Below are positions 17,581 to 25,654 of a stretch of 64,000 nucleotides of DNA, piece by piece (position 1 is the first letter of the stretch; every line of letters begins with the position of its first letter). The notes under the pieces were generated by a model. It ran no database searches. It was not told the DNA's origin and saw nothing but the letters and a program-made list of their open reading frames with translations. Both the position numbers and the translations under genes were made by a program. Source of the DNA: Candidatus Burkholderia humilis. GTDB taxonomy: Bacteria > Pseudomonadota > Gammaproteobacteria > Burkholderiales > Burkholderiaceae. The stretch lies in assembly GCA_001184405.1 (NCBI GenBank), contig LFMX01000011.1, positions 19,326 to 83,325 of the forward strand, in the 5' to 3' direction.

Positions 17581-18936
17581 ATGAAGCCGTCTGCGAAACG
17601 CTATAACTACGAGTGGTACGTCGTCATCTGTATGCTGGCGTACGTGTTTTCGTTTATCGACCGGCAAGTGCTCGCGTTGATGATCGAGCCGATCAAGCGC
17701 GATCTGCATCTCTCCGATACGCAATTCAGCCTGCTGCACGGCTTCGCCTTCTCGCTCTTTTATGCCGTGATGGGCATGCTGCTCGCGTATCTCTCCGATC
17801 GATTCGCACGCCCGCGCATCATCGCGACGGGCATTGCGTTGTGGAGCATGGCGACGGCTGCATGCGGCATGAGCCAGAGCTTCGTGCATATGTTCATCTC
17901 GCGCATGAGCGTGGGTGTCGGTGAAGCGGCGCTGTCGCCCGGCACCTATTCGATGTTCGCGGACATGTTGCCCAAATCGAAGCTCGGGCGCGCGGTGGGC
18001 GTGTATTCGCTCGGATCGTTTATCGGCGGCGGTATCGCGTTTCTGGTGGGCGGCTATGTGATCGCGCTGCCCTTTATCGGCGATGTGCGTGCGTGGCAGA
18101 TCACGTTCTTTATCGTCGGGCTGCCGGGTCTTTTGATTGCGCTGCTGTTTGCGCTCACGGTGCGCAATCCCGCGCGCAAGGGGTTCGCGCAGGACGGCGC
18201 GGGGCGCATCAAACGCGTGTCGATGGTAGATTCCCTGAACTTTGTGGGTGCGCATCGCAAGACATTTTTCTGCCATTACATCGGCTTCTCGTTTTACGCG
18301 ATGACGCTTTACTGCCTGATGGGCTGGAGCCCCGCGTTCTACATGCGCCATTTCGGTTTGTCGCCGGTCGATGCGGGCTACACGCTCGGCACGGTGATGC
18401 TCGTCGCCAACACGGCGGGCGTGTTCTGCGGCGGCTGGCTGTCCGACTGGCTGCTGCGCCGCGGCCACACCGATGCGCCGATGCGTACCGCCTGCATCGG
18501 CGCGGCATGCATGTTCGTGCCGGCCGTGATGTTCGCGCAAACCGCGAGTCTCAACGCATCGCTTGCGTGGCTGGTCGCTGCAATGTTCTTCGCATCGTTC
18601 CCGCTCGCGACCTCCGCCGCCGCAATGCAAACGCTCGCACCGAATCAAATGCGCGCGCAGATTTCAGCGCTGTTTCTGCTCGTATCGAACCTGATCGGCC
18701 TCGGACTCGGCACGACGCTCGTCGCGCTCGTCACCGACAAGGTGTTCGGTTTGCCGCTCGCCATCGGCCATTCGATGACGATCGTGAACGCGATTGCGAC
18801 CGCGTTTGCCGCGGTGCTGTTGTTCATCGGATGCAGGCATTTTCGCGCGAGTCTCGCACGCGAAGCGAGTCATGCCGAAGCGATGCCGACTACGGCATCG
18901 TCCATCAGTCCCATCGATGCAAGCAAGGCTTTTTAA
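17581..18936 (+). CDS. MFS transporter
   Basis: 451 residues starting MKPSAKRYNYEWYVVICMLA. Twelve hydrophobic segments can be traced, with the first-helix motif FSFIDRQVLALMIEPIKRDL and the loop YLSDRFARPR typical of the anion/organic-acid and Spinster-like MFS groups. The long open frame that runs into it from 16567 is only the end of the broken MHS gene in the same frame; the true start is ATG 17581. It is intact and sits 72 bases ahead of the VanB-type reductase, so it may import the substrate of the oxygenase system. Confidence 0.9.
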   Translation: MKPSAKRYNYEWYVVICMLAYVFSFIDRQVLALMIEPIKRDLHLSDTQFSLLHGFAFSLFYAVMGMLLAYLSDRFARPRIIATGIALWSMATAACGMSQSFVHMFISRMSVGVGEAALSPGTYSMFADMLPKSKLGRAVGVYSLGSFIGGGIAFLVGGYVIALPFIGDVRAWQITFFIVGLPGLLIALLFALTVRNPARKGFAQDGAGRIKRVSMVDSLNFVGAHRKTFFCHYIGFSFYAMTLYCLMGWSPAFYMRHFGLSPVDAGYTLGTVMLVANTAGVFCGGWLSDWLLRRGHTDAPMRTACIGAACMFVPAVMFAQTASLNASLAWLVAAMFFASFPLATSAAAMQTLAPNQMRAQISALFLLVSNLIGLGLGTTLVALVTDKVFGLPLAIGHSMTIVNAIATAFAAVLLFIGCRHFRASLAREASHAEAMPTTASSISPIDASKAF

Positions 18937-19008
18937 TCTATTTTGCTTATCGGGGATGCGGCGCTAATCTCGGTGCATCGTCCCCTGTAAAAGACCTTGG
19001 AAAGCATC

Positions 19009-19971
19009 ATGGAAATCCTCAAAGTCCGCGTCGATGCACTGTGCGAGGAAGCGCACGGCGTGCGTGCGTTCAGCATCTCCCGGCTCGACGGCCTGCCCTT
19101 CGAGCGCTATGAACCCGGCGCGCATATCGATGTGACCAGTCCTTCGGGCATCACGCGTCAATACTCGTTGTGCGGCGATCCGGAATGCCTCGAATCGCAG
19201 ATATTCGCGGTCAAGAAGGAAGAAGCGTCGCGCAGTGGATCGCGCTCACTGCATGAGGAAGTGAACATCGGCACCGAACTGTCGGTGGGTGCGCCGCGCA
19301 ATCTCTTCAAGCTCGAAGAAGGCGCGGGCGAGCATGTGCTGATTGGCGCGGGCATCGGTATTACGCCGTTACTGTCGATGGCGTATCGCCTTGTCGCACG
19401 CAATGAGCGCTTTACGTTGCACTATTTCGCGCGCAGCGAAACGCATGCGGCCTTCATGACGCTGCTCACGCGCGCACCGTTCGATCAACATGTGCAGCTG
19501 CATTTCGGCGTGCAACGCGACGCACTGCCCGCCGCGCTCGATGCCTGTTTGCGCGATGCCGTCGCGAACGCGCATGTCTACACGTGCGGTCCTGCGCCGT
19601 TCATGGATCTCGTCATCGAGACCGCACAAAAGCGCTTGCCTGCCGAATCGATTCATCTCGAACGCTTCAAGGCCGAACCAGCGAGCGCAACGGACGCATC
19701 GCTCGACAGCTTCGACGTGCAACTCGCGAGCACCGGACAAACCGTGCATGTCGATGCCAACATGTCCATCGTCGACGCGCTCGCGGCGATCGGCATCGAA
19801 GTGGATACGTCGTGCGGCGAAGGCGTATGCGGCACGTGCATGGTCGATGTCGTGAGCGGCGAGCCGGAGCATCGCGATCATTGTCTGAGCAAGGCGGAGC
19901 GCGCGAGCAACGGCATGATTTGCTGTTGCGTGTCGCGCTCGAAGTCGCCGGTGCTCGTGCTGGACCTTTAA
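19009..19971 (+). CDS. VanB/PDR-type oxidoreductase (FMN, NADH, 2Fe-2S)
   Basis: 320 residues in the order of phthalate-dioxygenase-reductase: flavin domain (YEPGAHIDVTSPSGITRQYSL), NAD-binding domain (LIGAGIGITPLLSMAYRL, HVYTCGPAPFMD) and a C-terminal plant-type ferredoxin domain with the cysteine set CGEGVCGTCMV and a late CC. It would pass electrons from NADH to a Rieske oxygenase, presumably the alpha/beta pair 1 kb downstream. The gene is intact although both oxygenase genes are broken. ATG 19009 begins the homologous part. It overlaps the convergent LysR gene by four bases. Confidence 0.93.
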   Translation: MEILKVRVDALCEEAHGVRAFSISRLDGLPFERYEPGAHIDVTSPSGITRQYSLCGDPECLESQIFAVKKEEASRSGSRSLHEEVNIGTELSVGAPRNLFKLEEGAGEHVLIGAGIGITPLLSMAYRLVARNERFTLHYFARSETHAAFMTLLTRAPFDQHVQLHFGVQRDALPAALDACLRDAVANAHVYTCGPAPFMDLVIETAQKRLPAESIHLERFKAEPASATDASLDSFDVQLASTGQTVHVDANMSIVDALAAIGIEVDTSCGEGVCGTCMVDVVSGEPEHRDHCLSKAERASNGMICCCVSRSKSPVLVLDL

Positions 19972-20887
19972 GTTTTCGTGAAGGCCGCAAGGATGCGAGA
20001 GATGAGTCCGCGCATCCAGGTCACACCTTCGTCGTCGTGAAAGTGCTCGTGCCAGTGCATCGTCACGGCGGCTTTGGGCAAAGGAACCGGTAGCGCATAG
20101 ATGCGAAACGCATCGCCCCGATTGAGGATATGCGCGAGCCGTTCCGGCAGCGTGGCCAGCAGGTTCGTCGCGGCAAGCACGTCCGGCACAGCGACGAAAT
20201 GCGGCAAGGCCAGCGCGATATTGCGACCGACGCCTTGCGCGCGGAGTGCATCGTCGAGTGCGTGATGACTGTGTTCGAGCGAGCGCACCTGCACGTGCGA
20301 TGCCGCGAGAAACTGCTCCAGCTCGAGCGTATTTCCAGCGGGCAAGTCGTCGCGCTTGCGTGTCATGCACACATACGATTCCTCGAAAAACAGGCTGTGA
20401 CGCGTGCGCGGCAAGAGCGACGGCAGGTTGCCGAGCGCGAAGTCCAGGCGGCTCGATCGCAACGCTTCTTCGATGTTTTCCACCGGCAACGGCTCGACGA
20501 GCAGCTTCACGCGCGGCGCGGCCTCCTGCAAGGCCGCGCATAACGCCGGCAAATACGCCATTTCACCCGCATCGGAAAGTGACAGACGGAAGTGCGCGTG
20601 CTCGTCGCCGGATCGAAACGCTCCGCGTAACGCAGCGCCTGACGCACGGTATCGAGTGCCCGTCCGACGATTTCCGCGAGTTCCAGCGCAACCGGCGTGG
20701 GCTGCATGCTCGCGCGCGTACGAATGAAAAGCGTGTCGTCGAAGAGCGTGCGCAGACGGCCTAGCGAATAACTCACGGCGGGCTGCGACAGCGCCAGCCG
20801 CTCGCCCGCTTTCGTCAGACTGCGTTCTTCGACGATGGTCTGAAACACGCGCAGCAAGTTCAGATCGATATGGTCGATGGATGTCAT
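19968..20887 (-). pseudogene. LysR-type regulator, one frameshift
   Basis: The N-terminal HTH from 20887 reads DHIDLNLLRVFQTIVEERSL, GERLALSQPAVSYSLGRLRT, then RYAERFDPATSTR. The frame shifts near 20598 (one base missing), after which the effector domain is complete: MAYLPALCAALQEAAPRVKL, FFEESYVCMTRK, HALDDALRAQGVGRNIALAL and so on to 19968. Divergent from the Rieske dioxygenase genes starting at 21045, it was presumably their activator. Total length would be about 306 residues. Confidence 0.87.
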
Positions 20888-21044
20888 GGGTGGGGTCGGT
20901 AATATCGGCCGCACTTATCCCGCGACCTGTTTTTAATCGATTTGACGCATGATCTTCGCAAAGCGAGACTGATGTTAACGAGAGGAAGCGCTGATGTCAT
21001 GGCGTTTCCTTGAATGTGCCACTTAACTTCTCCCCACGATCACG

Positions 21045-22328
21045 ATGAGTACGCCGACCTACCAAACCATCGACACGAGCGCGCTCGCGAAGCGCGCCGA
21101 GGCCGATCGCATCGCGCCTTCGTTTTACTACGACCCGCAATTGTTCGAGGAAGAACTCGAATGCATCTTCTACAAGACGTGGATTTGGGTCGCGCATGAA
21201 AGCGAGTTGCCCAAGCCGGGCGACTTCGTGACGACGACCATCGGCAGACAGCCGGTCATCGTCGTGCGCGACAAGACGGGCTCGGTGAATGTGCTGCAAA
21301 ACCGCTGCCGTCATCGCGGCGCGACCGTGTGCGAAGAGCACAAGGGCAAGCGAAAGGCTTCATGTGTCCGTATCACAGCTGGTCTTATGCACTCGATGGC
21401 ACGCTGCGCGCGCTGCCCTATGGCGACGGCTACGAAGGCGTGTGCGAGAAAGGCGATCTGCTGCTCAAGAAGCTGCGAGTGGGCGTGTATCAGGGCTTGA
21501 TCTTCGCGAGCTTCAACGAAGGCATCGAGCCGCTCGAAGACTTTCTCGGCGGCGCGAAGCCGTGGATCGATCTCTTCATGAAACAGGGTGCGGGCTACCC
21601 CATCAAGGCCAACGGCGAGCACAAGTCCAAGTTCAAGGGCAACTGGAAGATCCAGCTCGAGAACACCACGGACCTGTATCACTTCCCGGTGGTGCACAAG
21701 TCATGGATGAAGTCCATCGACGACGAAACCGCAGCCGTCATCACCAGCTTCATGACGAGCGACGAAGCGTTTTGCTGTTCGCTCGGCAATGGTCACAGCC
21801 TTGCGGTGCTCGTGCCCGAAATCGTCGATCTGGACAAGGACGATGGCGCGCCGCTGCCCGAGCGCTTCAACGACCTCGCCGCGCAACTCGCGCAGAAGCA
21901 CACGCCTGAGAGAAGTGCGCCGTATCGTGCGTTCGCTGATAGGCGTGGGCTTCAATCTGAACCTGTTCCCGAACCTTGCCTTGTCGATGGCGTTCTTCCG
22001 CGTACTGCGCCCGATCTTGGCGGAAGAAACGGAGATTCGTCACGTCGCGCTCGCGATGGACGGCGGTCCTGAAGAAGCGAACCGTGTACGTCTTCGCATT
22101 CACGAACACTTTCAAGGTCCGTTCGGTTTCGGCAGCCCCGACGATGCCGAAGCATGGGAGCGCGTGCAGCGCGGCTCGTACGCCGGCCCCGATGTGCCGA
22201 TTCTCGTCAACCGCGGCCTGAACCGCGAAACGACCGCGCCGAACGGCGAAAAGACCGCGCACGCAACCGACGAAACCGGCATGCGCGAAGCCTACAAGCA
22301 ATGGCGCACGATGATGGAGCAAGCATGA
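21045..22328 (+). pseudogene. Rieske aromatic-ring-hydroxylating dioxygenase, alpha subunit, two frameshifts
   Basis: Large catalytic subunit with a [2Fe-2S] Rieske centre and mononuclear iron. First frame: ALAKRAEADRIAPSFYYDPQ, FYKTWIWVAHESELPKPGDF and CRHRG (first Cys-His pair). After a shift near 21355 the second frame carries CPYHSWSYALDG (second Cys-His pair) and LENTTDLYHFPVVHKSW (iron-ligand histidines). After a second shift near 21908 the third frame carries GFNLNLFPNLALSMAFFRVL to YKQWRTMMEQA. Assembled length is about 425 residues, normal for the family. It overlaps the beta subunit start by four bases. The substrate is unknown; the general style is benzoate/anthranilate-like. Confidence 0.9.
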
Positions 22329-22664
22329 TGGACGATCGCAACGCACTCTTTTCCGACCAAACCTTCGCGCGCGCGATCGAGTTCATCTGGCGCGAAGCCG
22401 AATTGCTGGATCAGCGCGACTATCGTGCATGGCTTGAGTTGTGGGACAAGAAAGGCCTCTACGTGGTGCCGATCGATCTCAATACGACCGACTATGTATG
22501 CATCGACACTCAACTATGCCTTCGACGATCACCTTATGCCGATCTTCGCGGCCGATCTCACGCACAAGATCAGCATGCAGGATGGCGAGCCGCGTCTCGT
22601 GGAGAAGGTCATCCGTCTGATCAATTCGACTGAAGCACTGAACGCCATCGGCTTTCTGCTTTGA
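22325..22664 (+). pseudogene. Ring-hydroxylating dioxygenase, beta subunit, deleted and frameshifted
   Basis: Small subunit of the same oxygenase. It starts MMDDRNALFSDQTFARAIEF, then IWREAELLDQRDYRAWLELW and GLYVVPIDLNTTDY, as in NTF2-like beta subunits. A shift near 22497 leads to TLNYAFDDHLM, and then the text jumps to THKISMQDGEPRLVEKVIRL and the typical end ALNAIGFLL. Roughly 70 central residues are missing compared with the usual 160-170. Translationally coupled to alpha. Not functional. Confidence 0.78.
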
Positions 22665-22709
22665 TTTTCCTATGCGCATCATTGTCGATGCGCTTTACGT
22701 CCCTTCCTT

Positions 22710-23084
22710 ATGCCGACACTCGAAGTCTATTTGCCCCAAGGTCACGCCGATGACCGCAAGGCATCGCTCATTCAAGGGCTCACGCAAGTCACCGTCGATG
22801 CCATCGTCGCGCCCGCCGAAGCCGTGCGTCTCCTGCTCTCCGAGTTGCCGGCATCGAATATCGGGCTGGGCGGAAAGCGCACGCCTGATGCGTTGCCCGT
22901 CATCATCGCGATTCTGATCGCGGGGCGCACCGAGGCGCAGAAGGAAGCGCTCATCGCGCATCTCTGCGAAACGAGCGCCGCTGTGCTCGATGTGCCTTTG
23001 CAATCGACACGCGTGATGATCAAGGACATTCCGAACACGGACTTCGGTCTGGGCGGCAAGACCGCTCGCGCATTAGGCCGATAG
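22710..23084 (+). CDS. Tandem tautomerase (4-oxalocrotonate tautomerase superfamily)
   Basis: A 124-residue protein starting MPTLEVYLPQGH, so the mature N-terminus is the catalytic Pro1. It contains two tautomerase-like halves, each ending in the same motif: NIGLGGKR around residue 52 and DFGLGGKT around 116. The second half reads VPLQSTRVMIKDIPNTDFG. Such fused tautomerases act as keto-enol isomerases or hydratases on ring-cleavage products. It follows the dioxygenase genes by 45 bases and is intact. Confidence 0.8.
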   Translation: MPTLEVYLPQGHADDRKASLIQGLTQVTVDAIVAPAEAVRLLLSELPASNIGLGGKRTPDALPVIIAILIAGRTEAQKEALIAHLCETSAAVLDVPLQSTRVMIKDIPNTDFGLGGKTARALGR

Positions 23085-23500
23085 CGCGATCATGCAATCA
23101 GGCGTGCAACGTCGTGGCAATGTGAAGCGGCAATCGAGCCAGCCCGTTACCGAACGCTGCGCCCAGATGCGTCCGTCATGTCTCGTCACGATGTTCCTGC
23201 ACAGCGACAAGCCGATGCCGTTCCCGCCCTCCTTCGACGAAGAAAAGCCGTCGAACAGGCGGTCGAGCGCATCATCCGATACCCCCGGACCGTTGTCGAT
23301 CACATGCATTTCCGCGAACTCTCCGTTTCGCGAGGTCGCGAGCGTGATGAAGCCGTGCGTCGTCTCATGCAGCGCTTCCACCGCATTGAACGCGAGATTG
23401 AGCATGACCTGCCCGATCAGCACGCGCTCGCAACGCACCGGCAATGCTTCATCGCACTGGATGATCTCGACGCTCACGCCTTCGTCGCGCGCGCAGTTGA
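23073..23500 (-). pseudogene. Sensor histidine kinase, HATPase fragment
   Basis: Only the C-terminal ATPase domain remains: VLIGQVMLNLAFNAVEAL (N box), HVIDNGPGVSDDALDRLFDG (G1 and F boxes), EGGNGIGLSLCRNIVTRHDG (G2 box). Upstream the frame reads NCARDEGVSVEII and then stops being homologous near 23500, where an SDR gene on the other strand begins. The HisKA region and all sensing domains are lost. It was most likely the partner of the FixJ-type regulator at 24178-24867, on the same strand, with the SDR now lodged between them. Confidence 0.82.
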
Positions 23501-24232
23501 ATGAAGTACGTCACGGGCGCGGCGCGCGGACTGGGCGAAGTGGTTGCGCGCCGCTTTCATGACGCGGGCTATCGCGTTGCATTGGGCGACATTGCGGAAG
23601 ACGCCGCGCAATCGCTCGCTCATGCGTTGAGCGCGGACGGCACGAGCGCATTCGCGATCAAACTCGATGTCACGTCGAAGGCCGATTTCGAAGCCGCACG
23701 CGATGCGATCCTGCATCGCTGGGGCGCGGTCGATGTGCTCGTAAACAACGCGGGCGCATCGAAGGTCGTTCCGGTGATGGACATTACCGCGGAATAGTTC
23801 GATCAGGTCATCGACGTGAATCTGCGCAGCGTGCTGTTCGGCTGCCAGGTGTTCGGCGCGCACTTCGCGAGCACGGGCATGGGGCGAATCGTCAATATTG
23901 CATCGCTTGCGGGACAGAACGGCGGCTCGGCGACGGGTGCACATTATGCGGCTGCCAAGGGCGGCGCTATCACGCTGACCAAGGTCTTCGCGCGCGATCT
24001 CGCTGCACAGGGCGTGACGGTCAACGCCATCTCGCCCGGCCCGCTGGATTTGCCGATCGTGCACGAGAGCGTGCCCGCCGACAAGCTCGACAAAGTGATC
24101 GCCGGTATTCCTGTGGGACGCTTGGGGTCGGCGGCCTATATCGCAGATGTCGCTGTGATGCTCGCTTCGCCCGACGCTTACTTTGCCAATGGCGCGTGCT
24201 GGGATGTCAACGGCGGTCTCTTCATGCGCTGA
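23501..24232 (+). pseudogene. Short-chain dehydrogenase/reductase, N-terminally cut and interrupted
   Basis: YVTGAARGLGEVVARRFHDA is the nucleotide-binding TGxxxGxG motif, but the first ~10 residues (usual LxGKVAIVTGA) are missing, replaced by a join to the kinase fragment. NNAGASKVVPVMDITAE is followed by TAG at 23795-23797, then FDQVIDVNLRSVLFGC. Further on IVNIASLAGQN and the catalytic YAAAKGGAITLTK are intact, as is the end CWDVNGGLFMR. Likely an aromatic dihydrodiol or alcohol dehydrogenase of this catabolic region. Its last 55 bases overlap the regulator gene antisense. Confidence 0.82.
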
Positions 24233-24867
24233 ACGTATTCGCTTCGCTCATCCGGTGCGCTCCACACCTGAAGCACATCGCGCACGAGCGTGGCGACAGA
24301 GACAGCGCCCAGTTTCTCCTTGATGCTCGCGCGATGAACATCCACCGTCTTGACGCTGATCGACAGTTCCGTGGAAATCACCTTGCTCGGCTTGCCTTCG
24401 ATCAGGCCGCGCAACACTTCTTTCTCGCGCGCCGTGAGCGAATCCACACGCTCGCGCAACGTGCGTTGCCGCATCTCCTTCGCGTGACGTTGAGACGCGA
24501 GCGTGAGCGCGCGTTGAATGCGTTCGAGCATCTGCTGCGAGTGATAGGGTTTTTCCACGAAGTCGATGGCGCCTTGCTGCAACGCTCGCACGGACATTGG
24601 AATATCGCCGTGTCCGCTGACGAAGATGATCGGCAGCGTCGCGCCACGTCGATTGAGCGCCTGCTGCACGTCGAAGCCGCTCGCGCCCGGCATGCGCACA
24701 TCGAGTGCGAGACACGCGGGGACGTTGGCATCGAATGCCTGAAGAAAATCCGCCGCGCTGACGAAGCCCTGCGACGCGATGCCGACCGACTCCAGCAGCC
24801 ATGCAAGCGAGGTGCGCATGCCGTTGTCGTCATCGACGATATAAACGATGGGAGCGGCATCAGTCAT
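24178..24867 (-). CDS. FixJ/StyR-type response regulator (LuxR output)
   Basis: 229 residues. The receiver domain carries VYIVDDDNGMRTSL, Asp in LALDVRMPG, Ser/Thr in VSGHGDIPMSVRALQQGA and Lys in FVEKPYH. The linker is followed by a LuxR-type helix-turn-helix, DSLTAREKEVLRGLIEGKPS then STELSISVKTVDVHR. It resembles TodT/StyR regulators of aromatic catabolism. The last ~25 residues (after VWSAPDE) are antisense to the end of the SDR gene, so the natural C-terminus may have been replaced when the SDR sequence landed there. Both signalling domains are complete; the kinase partner is a fragment. Confidence 0.87.
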   Translation of the reverse strand: MTDAAPIVYIVDDDNGMRTSLAWLLESVGIASQGFVSAADFLQAFDANVPACLALDVRMPGASGFDVQQALNRRGATLPIIFVSGHGDIPMSVRALQQGAIDFVEKPYHSQQMLERIQRALTLASQRHAKEMRQRTLRERVDSLTAREKEVLRGLIEGKPSKVISTELSISVKTVDVHRASIKEKLGAVSVATLVRDVLQVWSAPDERSEYVQRMKRPPLTSQHAPLAK

Positions 24868-25006
24868 GAACAGCGTCGCACGGTAAGGGGAAATTTTTCT
24901 TTAACGTTGTTCAATGGTAACCGTCAAAAAGCGCATACGTATAGGCACTTTTTCATCAGATTCACTTCAATCTTCTCGACTGACATTCATGCCGGAGACA
25001 CACATC

Positions 25007-25543
25007 ATGTCCGCCAATCCCACGATCGCGCACACTGAAATCGACCCGCTGCGTCGGCAGTTCCGACAGGCGATGGCGTACCTCGGCGCAGCGGTCAACG
25101 TCATCACGACGGCGGGTCCGCATGGCCGATGCGGCATCACGGCAAGCGCCGTTTGCTCAGTCACGGATGCGCCAACGACGCTGCTCGTTTGTTTGAACCG
25201 CTCGAGCGCCATGCATTCGGTCTTCGATGGCAACCGGCATGTGTGCATCAACGTGCTGCCCGCTAGCCTTGAAAACATCGCGCGACACTTTGCGGGGCTC
25301 ACAGGATTGTCGATGGAAGAGCGCTTCAAACTCCCGGTTTGGGATGAGGGCGATAGTGGCGTACCTGTGTTGCGCGGCGCGCTCGCCAGCTTGCAGGGAC
25401 GCATCGTCGAAGCGAAGGACGTCGAATCACATGCTGTGATGTTCGTCGAAACGACCGATATTCGAGTGCGCGCCGATGGCGACAGCCTGATCTATTTCGA
25501 TCGAAATTTTCATCGCGTGCCAAGGGCGTGGAAGACGCTGTGA
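25007..25543 (+). CDS. Flavin reductase (HpaC-like)
   Basis: 178 residues starting MSANPTIAHTEIDPLRRQFR. Flavin-reductase-like split-barrel motifs: AMAYLGAAVNVITTAGPHGR, GITASAVCSVTDAPTTLLVC, SSAMHSVFDGNRHVCINVL and a late YFDRNFHRV. It would supply FADH2 or FMNH2 to a two-component monooxygenase, such as the 4-hydroxyphenylacetate type. No matching oxygenase is in the window. The start at 25007 is chosen because the earlier in-frame codons show no homology. Intact and isolated. Confidence 0.85.
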   Translation: MSANPTIAHTEIDPLRRQFRQAMAYLGAAVNVITTAGPHGRCGITASAVCSVTDAPTTLLVCLNRSSAMHSVFDGNRHVCINVLPASLENIARHFAGLTGLSMEERFKLPVWDEGDSGVPVLRGALASLQGRIVEAKDVESHAVMFVETTDIRVRADGDSLIYFDRNFHRVPRAWKTL

Positions 25544-25654
25544 TAGCGAAAAGATACGAACGGACGCGTTTTTCCAATCTACTTTTCCACCGCGAGCACT
25601 GAAGCGCAGCGCCCATCCTGCGTTACCCTTAACCCTGTTTGCATTTTCAGTTCG

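Noticed and set aside
16567..18936. A single 789-codon frame that looks like a fused double transporter
   Set aside because: It is the tail of the frameshifted MHS gene happening to be in frame with the next transporter, whose own ATG at 17581 and MFS first-helix motif are clear.
22672..23059. Overlapping alternative frames around the tautomerase
   Set aside because: Only the 22710 frame has Pro1 and the repeated GLGGK motifs; the others are shadows.
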